Notes under the pieces: model-generated | What the model was told of the DNA's origin: nothing | Databases searched by the model: none | The model's input: only the letters and a program-made list of their open reading frames with translations | Shown here: piece after piece, positions 32,732 through 42,037 of the stretch | Layout of the letters: every line of letters begins with the position of its first letter | How positions within the stretch are numbered: the first letter of the stretch is position 1 | Position numbers and translations under genes: made by a program | Origin: Hymenobacter cyanobacteriorum | GTDB taxonomy: Bacteria > Bacteroidota > Bacteroidia > Cytophagales > Hymenobacteraceae | Direction of reading: 5' to 3' | NCBI RefSeq assembly: GCF_022631375.1 | Contig: NZ_JALBGC010000001.1 | Location: 806,001-870,000, forward strand | DNA length: 64,000 nt

Positions 32732-33582
32732 TATATTTTGTCCAGTACCAGCGCGATTTGAACGATGGGCAAATACAGAAACGAGGCGAACATGATGCGC
32801 AGTGCGGCTTTGCGCGACTGCGTGCGCATGAGCTGCACCGTGAGCAGCAGGAACAGCACACCCGCTACCACGGCCACCAGCGCCGAGATGCGGCCCGAGA
32901 TGTTGAATTCCAGCGGCAGCAGGCTCAGCGGAATGAGCAGCAGCGTGTACGTCATTATCTGAAAGGCGGTGCGCAGGTCGCGGTTGCCGGGCGTGGGCAG
33001 CATTTTAAATCCTGCCCGCTTGTAGTCGTCGTCGGCCACCCAGGCAATGGCCCAGAAGTGCGGAAACTGCCACATGAACTGAATACCGAACAACACCCAA
33101 GCTTCCACGCCGATGTAACCGGTAGCGGCGACCCAGCCAATCAGCGGCGGCAGCCCGCCCGGAATAGCCCCTACCGCCACGCAAATGGGCGAAATCGTTT
33201 TCAGCGGCGTGTAGATGAAGCCGTATAGGATAAGCGAGAGCAGCGACAGGCCCGCAGTGAGCGGGTTGAAGCAGTACCACAGCAGCGCCAGCCCCGCCAC
33301 GCCCAATAGCACACAGAAAACCCAAGCCTCGGCCGGGGAGAGCACGCCGGTGGGCAACGGGCGTTTGGCTGTGCGGGTCATCAGCTTGTCGAGCTCACGC
33401 TCGTGTACCTGATTGATGATGTTGGCAGAGCCCGTTACGAGCAGGCCGCCCAGCATCACCAGCAGCGCGCGGCTCCAGCTCAGCTCGTGGGCGCCCAGCA
33501 TGTAGCCGATAGCGCTGGAAAACGCTACCGTGAGCGAAAGCCGGAACTTGAGCAACTGAAAATAGGCGCGGGCCTTCACCAT
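32731..33582 (-). CDS. cyoE: protoheme IX farnesyltransferase (heme O synthase)
   Basis: The 283-residue protein is a UbiA-superfamily prenyltransferase with about eight membrane helices. The signature is NIINQVHERELDKLMTRTAK, followed by RPLPTG, in which the Asp-rich motif (N-x-x-x-x-x-x-x-D) binds the prenyl diphosphate; the second acidic motif is WVADDDYKRAG. It adds a farnesyl group to heme B, giving heme O. A TTG at 33618 would add 12 residues, but the ATG at 33582 (MVKARAYFQLLKFRL) fits the family start better. It follows ctaA by 66 bp and precedes the subunit III genes, so heme A synthesis and oxidase subunits are co-expressed. Confidence 0.93.
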   Translation of the reverse strand: MVKARAYFQLLKFRLSLTVAFSSAIGYMLGAHELSWSRALLVMLGGLLVTGSANIINQVHERELDKLMTRTAKRPLPTGVLSPAEAWVFCVLLGVAGLALLWYCFNPLTAGLSLLSLILYGFIYTPLKTISPICVAVGAIPGGLPPLIGWVAATGYIGVEAWVLFGIQFMWQFPHFWAIAWVADDDYKRAGFKMLPTPGNRDLRTAFQIMTYTLLLIPLSLLPLEFNISGRISALVAVVAGVLFLLLTVQLMRTQSRKAALRIMFASFLYLPIVQIALVLDKI

Positions 33583-33648
33583 CAATACCTGGTTTTTGTG
33601 CGCCGTGAGGGCCGGCAAATTACGCCAGCCCCCAACGGGGCCGCAAAG

Positions 33649-34785
33649 TTACGCAACAACCCGTCGGGCAGCATCCGACGGCGCAATCATTTCCGGACCT
33701 TTTCGGGCGCGGGCCACCGCCAGCAGCGTCAGAAACTGTACGCCAAACAACACCGTGGCCAGCGTGAGGTGCACCGGCTGCACCGCCGGCGGCAGGGCAA
33801 ACGACGCCAGCACAATGCCAGCCAGTATTTCCAACCCGATAATGCCCAGCGTAGCCGTTACCAGCCGGCGCAGGTGCGTCCCGCCCAGTTGCCATAGTTC
33901 GTAGCCTACATACACATTCAACAGCAACACTGCCGCCGACATGGTGCGGTGCAGGCTGAAGACACTGCCTAACTTAGAAACCCAGCTTTCTCGTCCCATA
34001 TAATCGGCCGCTGCCGACACTATATCGACCTGCTCCCGCACCTGCGTGCCCAGCACAATCTGCCAGAACGTGAGCAGTAGCGCAACCCACAGCCACACTT
34101 GCAGCGAGCGTGCTGGACGGCGCTCATTAAGCGTAGTCGACACCGCAGCAGCTTCGAAACTCATTTCAGCACCTCTCCCCCACTGCGCCCGGTCTACGGC
34201 ATACAGCAACAGCGCCACAATCACCAACGCCAGCGCCATGTGCACCGTCACCATCACCGGCAGCAGGTTAGTCGACACCACTAACGAACCCAGGTAACCC
34301 TGCACGCCGGTGAGCAGAAACGACGCCAGTGCCAGCCAGAAAATAGTCCGGTCGCGCCGCCAATACGGCAATGCAAACACCACCGCCAGAAACACAAATA
34401 CGCCTATTAGCGCGCCCAGTAAGCGGTTCACATATTCAATCCAGGTTTTGACCGGGTTGAAATCGGTTTCGATGTACTGCGTTGGGTGAGCGAAGATGCT
34501 GCCTGCGACCTCGGCAAAACCCAGCTTCTGTAGCGTGCGGGCCAACTTTTGATTCTTGGCCACGCGCTGGCCCAAGTACACTTCTTTATAGTTTGCCGGC
34601 AACTGGCTGGCTTCAGTAGGGGGCACCCACTGACCGAAGCATTTAGGCCAATCGGGGCAGCCCATGCCGCTACCCGTACTACGCACCACGCCACCGACCA
34701 GTATCAGCAGATACACGGCAACTACCGTGAGGATACCGAATGAGCGAAAACGGCGTAGGCCGGCACTATTAAGATTGTTTTCCAT
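33649..34785 (-). CDS. ctaA: heme A synthase
   Basis: The 378-residue protein has eight predicted membrane helices and the COX15/CtaA pattern: ILVGGVVRSTGSGMGCPDWP with PKCFGQW after helix 1, the periplasmic loop with cysteines (GCPDWPKCFG), and paired histidines in LLPVMVTVHMALALVIVALL and SLHRTMSAAVLLLN. It converts heme O to heme A, completing the cyoE product. It is the first gene of the second transcription unit of the block: a terminator (34861-34892) separates it from ctaD, 131 bp upstream. The 55-residue segment after helix 1 (ANYKEVYLGQRVAKNQKLAR) is typical of Bacteroidota CtaA. Confidence 0.93.
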   Translation of the reverse strand: MENNLNSAGLRRFRSFGILTVVAVYLLILVGGVVRSTGSGMGCPDWPKCFGQWVPPTEASQLPANYKEVYLGQRVAKNQKLARTLQKLGFAEVAGSIFAHPTQYIETDFNPVKTWIEYVNRLLGALIGVFVFLAVVFALPYWRRDRTIFWLALASFLLTGVQGYLGSLVVSTNLLPVMVTVHMALALVIVALLLYAVDRAQWGRGAEMSFEAAAVSTTLNERRPARSLQVWLWVALLLTFWQIVLGTQVREQVDIVSAAADYMGRESWVSKLGSVFSLHRTMSAAVLLLNVYVGYELWQLGGTHLRRLVTATLGIIGLEILAGIVLASFALPPAVQPVHLTLATVLFGVQFLTLLAVARARKGPEMIAPSDAARRVVA

Positions 34786-34860
34786 TCTTAAAAAACGGTT
34801 ACTATTTCGCCTGTTTGATAACAGCCGATGATAAGGAATAGTGGGGTAACCAACGGGCTA

Positions 34861-34892
34861 AAAAAAACGGGCCGCCGGTGAGGCGGCCCGTT
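34861..34892 (-). terminator. intrinsic terminator after ctaD
   Basis: On the minus strand an 11-bp stem AACGGGCCGCC/GGCGGCCCGTT (loop TCACC) is followed by a run of at least six T. It starts 24 bp beyond the ctaD stop codon and separates actABCDEF-ctaCD from ctaA and the genes after it. Confidence 0.85.
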
Positions 34893-34916
34893 CGGGACTT
34901 GATTTGTCTCAACTAC

Positions 34917-36809
34917 TTAGTCAGCCAGTTCCTGCTCGTAAGGCAGGTTCGACGACTGCGTTTGCGAGTACGGCACGTTTTGCGGGATGAAATCCACTTC
35001 CGAACCGGGCTTGCTGTAGTCATAGGGCCAACGGTACACAGCCGGAATCTCGCCGGGCCAGTTGCCGTGGCCGGGGACGATGGGCGTAGTCCATTCCAGC
35101 GTGGTCGAGTTCCATGGGTTCATGGTAGCACGACGGCCGCGGAAGATGCTGTAGAAGAAGTTGAAGATGAAGATGAACTGCCCCAAGAAGGCGATGATGG
35201 CCGCAATCGAGATGAACTTGTTCAGGTCAGCAAATTGCGAGAAAGCATCGAAGCCGGTCCAGGCGTAGTAGCGGCGGGGGAAACCGGCGATGCCTACGTA
35301 GTGCATCGGCATGAACACCAAGTACACACCCACGAACGTCAGCCAGAAGTGAATGTAGCCCAGCTTCTCGTCCATCATGCGGCCAAACATCTTCGGGAAC
35401 CAGTGGTACACGCCGGCGAACAAGCCGAAGAAAGCCGAGCTGCCCATTACCAAGTGGAAGTGAGCGACCACGAAGTAAGTGTTGTGCATCTGAATATCGA
35501 GCGTGGCATTGCCGAGGATAATACCCGTCAGACCACCCGAGATGAACAACGACACGAAACCGATGGCGAACAGCATAGCAGCCGTGAAGCGGATGTTGCC
35601 GCGCCACAGCGTAGCCAGCCAGTTGAATACCTTCACGCCCGAGGGCACGGCGATAATCAGCGTCAGGAACATGAAGACCGAACCCAGGAAGGGATTCATG
35701 CCCGTTACAAACATGTGGTGAGCCCACACCACGAACGAGAGCAGCGAGATGCCAATCAGCGAGCCAATCATGGCGCGGTAGCCGAAAATTGGCTTACGAG
35801 CGTTGGTAGCCAGTACCTCCGACACCATACCCATGGCGGGCATAATTACGATGTACACTTCAGGGTGACCCAGGAACCAGAACAAGTGCTGGAACAGCAC
35901 CGGTGAACCGCCTTGGTTGCTCAAAGCCTGTCCAGCGATGTAGATATCCGACAGGAAGAACGAAGTACCGAACGAACGGTCAAACACCAGCAGCAGCGCG
36001 GCCGAGAACAACACCGGGAACGACAGAATGCCGAGGATAGCCGTTAGGAAGAAAGCCCAGATGGTGAGCGGCAATTTGCTCATGCTCATGCCGCGGGTAC
36101 GCAGGTTGATAACCGTCGTCACATAGTTCACGCCGCCTAGCAACTGCGACACGATGAAGAACACCATGCTCACCAGCCACAGCGTCATACCCGCACCGGA
36201 GCCAGGAATGGCTTGCGGCAGTGCACTCAGCGGCGGGTAGATTGTCCAGCCGGCAGCGGCAGGGCCTGTTTCAATGAACAGCGACGAAAACATGATAATG
36301 CTCGACAGGAAGAAGAACCAGTACGAGAGCATATTCATGAAGCCCGAAGCCATGTCACGGGCACCTACTTGCAGCGGAATCAGGAAGTTGGAGAACGTAC
36401 CAGACAAACCAGCGGTGAGCACGAAGAACACCATGATGGTGCCGTGCATCGTCACGAGTGCCAGATAGAACTCAGGGTTTAGCTTCCCGGCCTCAATCCA
36501 GTGGCCGAGCACGGGCTTCAGCCATTCCATCGTGCCCTCGGGCCAGCCGAGTTGCAGACGGAACAGGCTCGACAGCGTACCGCCAAGGATGGCCCAAAAC
36601 ATACCCGTAATCAGGAATTGCTTGGCAATTACCTTGTGGTCCTGGCTGAACACGTACTTCCACAGCCAGTGCTGGTCGTGGTGGTCGTGCTCGTGGTCGT
36701 CGTGGTGCAGGTGGTCGCCGTGCTCGGTGGCCGGCACCGGGGCGGAGCCCACGCCGCCAGCCGCTTGCACGCTGGCCGAAAAATTGGGTTTGGGTGTCAG
36801 GTCTGACAT
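34917..36809 (-). CDS. ctaD: cytochrome c oxidase subunit I, aa3-type
   Basis: The 630-residue protein has 12 or more membrane helices and all metal ligands: His122 (heme a, MHGTIMVFF), His315 and Tyr319 (HPEVY, CuB and cross-linked Tyr), His364-His365 (WAHH, CuB), and His450 (heme a3) and His452 (heme a) in HFHLVMGS. The HPEVY pattern puts it in the A1 type. The N-terminal 47 residues include nine His in 18 positions (30-47, HGDHLHHDDHEHDHHDQH), which may bind metal. It is the catalytic subunit: it reduces O2 to water and pumps protons. It is preceded by ctaC and followed by a terminator. Confidence 0.96.
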   Translation of the reverse strand: MSDLTPKPNFSASVQAAGGVGSAPVPATEHGDHLHHDDHEHDHHDQHWLWKYVFSQDHKVIAKQFLITGMFWAILGGTLSSLFRLQLGWPEGTMEWLKPVLGHWIEAGKLNPEFYLALVTMHGTIMVFFVLTAGLSGTFSNFLIPLQVGARDMASGFMNMLSYWFFFLSSIIMFSSLFIETGPAAAGWTIYPPLSALPQAIPGSGAGMTLWLVSMVFFIVSQLLGGVNYVTTVINLRTRGMSMSKLPLTIWAFFLTAILGILSFPVLFSAALLLVFDRSFGTSFFLSDIYIAGQALSNQGGSPVLFQHLFWFLGHPEVYIVIMPAMGMVSEVLATNARKPIFGYRAMIGSLIGISLLSFVVWAHHMFVTGMNPFLGSVFMFLTLIIAVPSGVKVFNWLATLWRGNIRFTAAMLFAIGFVSLFISGGLTGIILGNATLDIQMHNTYFVVAHFHLVMGSSAFFGLFAGVYHWFPKMFGRMMDEKLGYIHFWLTFVGVYLVFMPMHYVGIAGFPRRYYAWTGFDAFSQFADLNKFISIAAIIAFLGQFIFIFNFFYSIFRGRRATMNPWNSTTLEWTTPIVPGHGNWPGEIPAVYRWPYDYSKPGSEVDFIPQNVPYSQTQSSNLPYEQELAD

Positions 36810-36831
36810 AGCGGGATACCGTTAGTAGTAG

Positions 36832-37902
36832 TTAGTTCGAAGCCGCCAGGGGCATGGGAGCGGCCTCCACTTCGGGCGCGGCAGCTACGGGCGTAACCAT
36901 GGTTTTGGCTTTCTGTTTGAAAGCGGCCATCACATCGGGGTTCTTCTGCGTGAACGACTGCTGCGCGGCATACCAGTTCTGATAGTCGTCGGGCTCGTCC
37001 ACAATCACCGTAGCTTTCATGGCGAAGTGGCTGCCGCCGCACAGCTGGTTGCAAGCCAGTTCGTAGTTGAACTTGGGGTTGCCCAGCTTGGCACGCATCT
37101 CGTCGGTCGTGGTGGTGGGCGTGAACCAGAAGCGGGTCGGCATACCAGGCACCGCATACATCTGCACGCGGAAGTGCGGCATGTACACGGCGTGCAGTAC
37201 GTCGCGCGAGCGAATCTTAATCAGTACCGGCACGCCCTTGGGCACGTGGATTTCGTTGGTCGTGAAGTCATCTTGTGCCGACTTATCGCTGAGGTCGAAG
37301 CCCCACTCGTTCACGGCATCAATCATGCGGTAGTTAATCACGCCCAGCTTCATGTCGCGGCCGGGGTAACGCACGAGCCAGTTGAACTGCTTGCCCATTA
37401 CTTCTACCACTACCGAGTTCTTCGGAGCAGGACCAGTAATGCGCGTCCAGGCCTTCCAGCCAGCGAAAATCAGCGAAGCCATTACGATGGCCGGAATGAT
37501 GGTCCAGATAACCTCAATCTTGTTGTTGTGGGCAAAGAAGTATGCCCGACGGCCATCCTTGTGCTGGTATTTGTAAGCATACCAGAACAACAGAATCTGC
37601 GTGATGGCGAAAGCGACCCCAATCACCGCCATTGTGGTCCAGAACATGGTTTCCATCTTATGGCCATGCACGGAAGCAATGGGCGGGTTCATTTTGTTGA
37701 AATTCTCAACAAACGAATAAGCGAACCAGGCACCGCCCACCACCAGAAACACCATCATCAGAATAGCATTCACGCTATTGCTAACGCCGATGTCGCGGGT
37801 GAAAGAGCCCGAGAAAATCGAGGTAAATATCTGCAAGCGAAACAGCAGGCCGAACACGACCAACAGCAGCACCAGCACCAGTAAAATGGTTAGAGCAGTC
37901 AT
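36832..37902 (-). CDS. ctaC: cytochrome c oxidase subunit II with CuA site
   Basis: The 356-residue protein has an N-terminal helix (TILLVLVLLLVVFGLLF), two further helices (VNAILMMVFLVVGGAWFAYS, and TMAVIGVAFAITQILLFWYA), and a cupredoxin domain with the complete CuA ligand set: His237 (DVLHAVYMPHF), Cys284 and Cys288 (CNQLC), His292 and Met295 (HFAM). There is no CxxCH, so no fused cytochrome c: this is an aa3-type rather than caa3-type subunit II. Electrons should arrive from the Act complex hemes. It lies 81 bp downstream of actF and 22 bp upstream of ctaD. Confidence 0.96.
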   Translation of the reverse strand: MTALTILLVLVLLLVVFGLLFRLQIFTSIFSGSFTRDIGVSNSVNAILMMVFLVVGGAWFAYSFVENFNKMNPPIASVHGHKMETMFWTTMAVIGVAFAITQILLFWYAYKYQHKDGRRAYFFAHNNKIEVIWTIIPAIVMASLIFAGWKAWTRITGPAPKNSVVVEVMGKQFNWLVRYPGRDMKLGVINYRMIDAVNEWGFDLSDKSAQDDFTTNEIHVPKGVPVLIKIRSRDVLHAVYMPHFRVQMYAVPGMPTRFWFTPTTTTDEMRAKLGNPKFNYELACNQLCGGSHFAMKATVIVDEPDDYQNWYAAQQSFTQKNPDVMAAFKQKAKTMVTPVAAAPEVEAAPMPLAASN

Positions 37903-37983
37903 TGAATTGTTAGTAGTAAGTACTGTGTATCCGGTAAGCAGCTGAAGCTAAAATGCCTCAAACCGATTACTGAAATCTAAACC

Positions 37984-39294
37984 TTAGGTGGTGTGGTGCA
38001 CACTCTCATCGAGGAAGGGGTGATTCACGGGCACCAGCGAGGCCGAAGCCAGACGGCGGGTGAACAGAATCAGGAAAGCGCCGAGGAAAATGGCGGCAAT
38101 GCCAATCTCAATCAAGAACCCATTCTCGCCGCGCAAAGTTGCCGGCATCAGCATCAAATAGAAGTCGGACCAGTGACCGCACAGAATGGCGATGGCCACG
38201 ATTTTCATGATAATCATCTGGCGCTTGGCATCGCGCGTCATCAGGCCCAGGAAGGGGAAAACGAAGTTGATGGCGATGTTGAAGAAGAACATGAAGGTGT
38301 AGCGGCCTTCGAACCCGCCGAGGCGCTGGTTGAAGTACACTGCTTCTTCAGGTAGGTTGGCGTACCAAATCAGCATGAACTGCGCAAACCACACGTAAGT
38401 CCAGAAGATGCTGAAGCCGAACATCAGCTTGCCCAAGTCGTGGATATGGCTGGCGTTCAAAGCCCGCAGGTAGCCGTTTTGTTTCAGGAAAATGGCCGTG
38501 AGGGCGATGGCAGCAATGCCCGATACCCACCACGAAGCGAATACATACCAGCCGAACATGGTGCTGAACCAGTGCGTGTCAACCGACATTACCCAGTCCC
38601 AAGCCGACATCGACGAGGTCACGGCGTAGAGCACGAGGAACAAGGCCGAAGCCGTGATGCTTTTGTGGAACCAATAGGTACCGCCGTTCAGGTCTTCGGC
38701 CAGCGAGAGCTGACGCAGCTTCCAGCTGAACACACCCCAGATAACGAGGTAGCTCACCATGCGAATCACGTAGAAAGGCAGGTTGAGGAATCCTTCTTTG
38801 CCCTTGATGATGGCGTCGAAGTGCTCCGACTTGGGGTCCATAATGCCGTCGTGCGTCCAGTGGAAAATATCCTGACGGCCCACGAGGAACACAATCAGCA
38901 TAATCACGCCACCGGGAATTACCCAGGCACTTAGGGCTTCCGAGATGCGCTTTACCATAACCGACCAGCCGGCGTAAGCCACGTAGTTAATGGCCATGAA
39001 CACGGTACCAACCGTGGAAACGCCGAGGAAGAATAAGTTGCTGTGCCAGAGGCTTACAATCAGGCGCTTAATGAGGACGGAGTGTCCTTCTTCGTGCGCC
39101 GCGCCGTGAGCAGCCGCCGCATGGCCGGCCGCTTCGCCGTGCTCGGCCGCGCCCCAGCCCATTACCTGTGCCAGGATGCCCACGATGAGGAGCAATACGC
39201 CGGCAGCGATAATGGCAATAAAAGTTTTACGGGCGCCATCCGTAACGACGAGCTGTTCAGCCGTGGCGCTTTCGTGGTGCGTCAGAGTTGCCAT
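37984..39294 (-). CDS. actF: alternative complex III subunit ActF
   Basis: The 436-residue protein has about ten membrane helices and is a truncated NrfD-like subunit, paralogous to ActC. Diagnostic stretches are KRISEALSAWVIPGGVIMLI, TASALFLVLYAVTSSMSAWD with VMSVDTHWFSTMFGWYVFAS, and a C-terminal FLIEIGIAAIFLGAFLILF. Residues 56-76 form a His-rich loop (AEHGEAAGHAAAAHGAAHEE). In the Act complex it lies beside ActC and may form part of the proton route. It ends the act set and is followed by ctaC, so the complex and oxidase are made from the same transcript. Confidence 0.92.
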   Translation of the reverse strand: MATLTHHESATAEQLVVTDGARKTFIAIIAAGVLLLIVGILAQVMGWGAAEHGEAAGHAAAAHGAAHEEGHSVLIKRLIVSLWHSNLFFLGVSTVGTVFMAINYVAYAGWSVMVKRISEALSAWVIPGGVIMLIVFLVGRQDIFHWTHDGIMDPKSEHFDAIIKGKEGFLNLPFYVIRMVSYLVIWGVFSWKLRQLSLAEDLNGGTYWFHKSITASALFLVLYAVTSSMSAWDWVMSVDTHWFSTMFGWYVFASWWVSGIAAIALTAIFLKQNGYLRALNASHIHDLGKLMFGFSIFWTYVWFAQFMLIWYANLPEEAVYFNQRLGGFEGRYTFMFFFNIAINFVFPFLGLMTRDAKRQMIIMKIVAIAILCGHWSDFYLMLMPATLRGENGFLIEIGIAAIFLGAFLILFTRRLASASLVPVNHPFLDESVHHTT

Positions 39295-39300
39295 AGTGCG

Positions 39301-40050
39301 TTAGTTGGAGGTGCCGTTGGTTGCTTTGGTTTTGCCTTCGCCGGGCGTTTCCGAGCCGGTGCCGGCCTGGGCCTGCCCTACCGGAGCGGTATTGGCGGCG
39401 TCTTTAGTTTCAGTCGAGTCGCTAGTAACAGTGCTGGTCGGGCCTTTGGCAACGAGTTTGCTCAAAGCGTCCGGGCCTTCGCCACGCTGGAGTACGCGCA
39501 CATACATGGCGATTTTCCAACGCTCCTCTGGGTTAACCTGCGAACCGTGGGGCATCATGCGGTTGCGGCCCCATTCGATGACGTGGTAAATGTGACCATC
39601 GTTCATCGTCTTATAGGCGCCGGCCGAGTAATTCGGCACACCTTTGAACTTCAGGCCCACGGCTCCCTGGCCGTCGCCTTGCTCACCGTGGCAGTGCGAG
39701 CAAATGCGCGTGTAAAGCACTTTGCCTTCTTCCAGGTTAGCCTTGGTGTAAGCATAAGGGTTGCGGAGCGTGCGCTCGGCAATACCCACGCTGTCCTTCG
39801 GAATGTGGTCGAAGTAGTTGAGTTTGCCGCGGGGCACGGTGCCGTTGGCAGGGGTACGCTCGTTGATACCAAACGAGTTGACCGGATTGAAGTGGGTCTG
39901 GCTCAGGGGGTCGTACGGAATAGATTCGTACATCTCCGGGGCGTATTCCACGCCGGGGTCGTTTCCGTCGTGGGTGCAGGCCGTAGTGGCCAGTCCCAGG
40001 GACAGCAGCAGCGCCGAAACGCGCAGGCTCAGGGTCAGCGGATGCGTCAT
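39301..40050 (-). CDS. actE: alternative complex III mono-heme cytochrome c ActE
   Basis: The 249-residue lipoprotein has a lipobox ending at Cys25 (LATTAC), then ADxYxSIPYDP-like Act sequence (YESIPYDPLSQTHFN), one CSHCH heme site (Cys117, Cys120, His121) and an axial Met in GRNRMMPHG (165-166). The last 45 residues are a low-complexity Thr/Ala/Gly tail. It is the mono-heme electron-carrying subunit of the Act complex. The gene overlaps no neighbour: actD ends three bases upstream, actF starts seven bases downstream. Confidence 0.93.
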   Translation of the reverse strand: MTHPLTLSLRVSALLLSLGLATTACTHDGNDPGVEYAPEMYESIPYDPLSQTHFNPVNSFGINERTPANGTVPRGKLNYFDHIPKDSVGIAERTLRNPYAYTKANLEEGKVLYTRICSHCHGEQGDGQGAVGLKFKGVPNYSAGAYKTMNDGHIYHVIEWGRNRMMPHGSQVNPEERWKIAMYVRVLQRGEGPDALSKLVAKGPTSTVTSDSTETKDAANTAPVGQAQAGTGSETPGEGKTKATNGTSN

Positions 40051-40052
40051 TA

Positions 40053-40577
40053 CTAGTGGGTCATTTCTTTTTGGTTGACTTCCGAAGCGCCGTTGTCGCG
40101 GAGCAGTTGGGTCAGCCGAGGAAACTGCGAGCTGGTTTCATCCAGTTCGATGGCCATTACGAACTTGTCGTCAGTAGCACGCACATCCATTACCGGAGTT
40201 TTGAAGCGCGGGTACAGGCCCGTGATGGTGAAGAACGTGATGGCCATGCCGTGGCAGGTGAAGAACACGGTCAATTCAAACGCTACTGGCACGAAAGCCG
40301 GCAGGCCGATGTGGGGCTTACCACCGATAATCATCGGCCAGTCGAAGCCCAGCATGTAAATCTGCATCCACAGCGCAAAGGCTAAGCCCGTCATGCCAAA
40401 AAAGAAGGCGGCGATGGGTAGGCGCGAACGTTCGATGCCGAGGGCATCGTCGATGCCGTGCACGGGGTAGGGCGAGAATACGTCGTAGATTTTCACGCCG
40501 GCGGCGCGCACATTTTCCACGGCGTGCAGCAGCACGTCTTCGTCGTCGAAGATGCCGAGGGCGAATTGCTTAGTCAT
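40053..40577 (-). CDS. actD: alternative complex III subunit ActD (DUF3341)
   Basis: The 174-residue protein has the DUF3341 signature: FALGIFDDEDVLLHAVENVR, YDVFSPYPVHGIDDALGIER, two membrane helices (IAAFFFGMTGLAFALWMQIY and LPAFVPVAFELTVFFTCHGM), and a C-terminal DKFVMAIELDE. It is the small membrane subunit of the Act complex. Its start overlaps the actC stop by 8 bp. Confidence 0.94.
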   Translation of the reverse strand: MTKQFALGIFDDEDVLLHAVENVRAAGVKIYDVFSPYPVHGIDDALGIERSRLPIAAFFFGMTGLAFALWMQIYMLGFDWPMIIGGKPHIGLPAFVPVAFELTVFFTCHGMAITFFTITGLYPRFKTPVMDVRATDDKFVMAIELDETSSQFPRLTQLLRDNGASEVNQKEMTH

Positions 40578-42027
40578 GCTGGTTGTAGGTTACGGGAGCC
40601 GAGGCGGGGGCCCCGTGGATGGCAGGTTGATGAGCGTGGGCGTGAGCCGCTTTCTCGGGGTTGTAAGTCGGGCCGTTGTCGACGGTGTACTTCAGGATGG
40701 TCTTCACTTCGGCCATGTTAATCACGGGGAAGAACTTGGCGAAGAGCAGGAACAGCGTGAAGAACAGGCCGAGGGTACCCACGTACAGACCGATATCAAT
40801 AATCGAGGGCGAGAACATGGCCCAGCTCGACGGCAGGTAGTCGCGGTGCAGCGAGGTCACGATGATTACGAAGCGCTCGAACCACATACCAATGTTCACA
40901 ATAATGGACAGGATGAAGGTGAGGCCAATGCTATAGCGCACGCGACGGAACCATACCAGCTGCGGCGTAATCACGTTGCAGGTCATCATGGCAGCGTACG
41001 ACCACCAGTAAGGACCGGTAGCGCGGTTGATGAAGGCGTACTGCTCGAACTCTACCTGTGAATACCAGGCGATGAAGAACTCCGTGATGTAAGCCACGCC
41101 CACAATGGAGCCGGTTACCATCATGATTTTGTTCATCAGGGCGATGTGCTCCAGCGTGATGTAGTCTTCGAGGCGGAACACCACGCGGGTAATCAGCATC
41201 AGGGTAAGCACCATGGCGAATCCTGAGAAGATAGCACCAGCCACGAAGTAGGGCGGGAAGATGGTGGTGTGCCAGCCCGGCACCACCGAGGTAGCAAAGT
41301 CCATCGATACGATGGTATGTACCGAGAGTACGAGCGGGGTCGAAACACCGGCCAGAATCAGCGAAACAGTTTCGTAACGCGACCAAGCTTTGGCCGAACC
41401 CTTCCACCCGAAGCTCAGCATGGAGTAGCTAAACTTGGCGATGGGGCCTTTGGCACGGTCCCGAATCGAAGCGAAGTCAGGAATCAGACCGATGTACCAG
41501 AACACCAGCGACACGGTGAAGTAGGTCGAGATGGCAAACACGTCCCACAACAGGGGCGAGTTGAAGTTAGCCCAGAGCGAGCCCAGCGTGTTCTGGAACG
41601 GGAAAACGTAGAATGCCAACCACGGACGGCCCATGTGCAGCACCGGGAACATGGCGGCGCAGATTACGGCGAAGATGGTCATGGCTTCGGCCGCACGGTT
41701 GATGGAGCTCCGCCACTTCTGACGGAACAGCAGCAGTACCGCCGAAATCAGCGTACCGGCGTGGCCGATACCTACCCACCACACGAAGTTGGTGATGTCC
41801 CAGGCCCAGTTTACGGTCTTGTTCAGGCCCCACTCGCCGATGCCGTACCAAACAGTGCGGTAAACGGAGTAGAAGAATACCCCCAGGAAAAACAGGGCCA
41901 CGCTCAGGGCGGCCATCCAACGCAGGTTGGGTTTGGCTTCGACCTGGTAGCAGATGTCTTGCGTGACGTCGTGTAACGTCTTACCGCCGGTTACGAGCGG
42001 CTCGCGTATGGCTGATACGTGCTGCAT
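40570..42027 (-). CDS. actC: alternative complex III quinol-oxidising membrane subunit ActC
   Basis: The 485-residue protein is an NrfD/PsrC-type membrane subunit with about ten helices, and carries the family blocks WVGIGHAGTLISAVLLLFRQ, NRAAEAMTIFAVICAAMFPV with LHMGRPWLAFYVFPFQNTLG, and PPYFVAGAIFSGFAMVLTLM. It holds the quinol-oxidation site of the Act complex in contact with the ActB iron-sulfur domain. The C-terminal tail is His-rich (EKAAHAHAHQPAIHGAPASA). It lies 10 bp after actB and overlaps actD. Confidence 0.95.
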   Translation of the reverse strand: MQHVSAIREPLVTGGKTLHDVTQDICYQVEAKPNLRWMAALSVALFFLGVFFYSVYRTVWYGIGEWGLNKTVNWAWDITNFVWWVGIGHAGTLISAVLLLFRQKWRSSINRAAEAMTIFAVICAAMFPVLHMGRPWLAFYVFPFQNTLGSLWANFNSPLLWDVFAISTYFTVSLVFWYIGLIPDFASIRDRAKGPIAKFSYSMLSFGWKGSAKAWSRYETVSLILAGVSTPLVLSVHTIVSMDFATSVVPGWHTTIFPPYFVAGAIFSGFAMVLTLMLITRVVFRLEDYITLEHIALMNKIMMVTGSIVGVAYITEFFIAWYSQVEFEQYAFINRATGPYWWSYAAMMTCNVITPQLVWFRRVRYSIGLTFILSIIVNIGMWFERFVIIVTSLHRDYLPSSWAMFSPSIIDIGLYVGTLGLFFTLFLLFAKFFPVINMAEVKTILKYTVDNGPTYNPEKAAHAHAHQPAIHGAPASAPVTYNQHD

Positions 42028-42037
42028 AAGAGGATAA

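Noticed and set aside
34786..34916. A CRISPR or tRNA in the ctaD-ctaA spacer
   Set aside because: Only a terminator hairpin is present; no cloverleaf or repeated spacer units.
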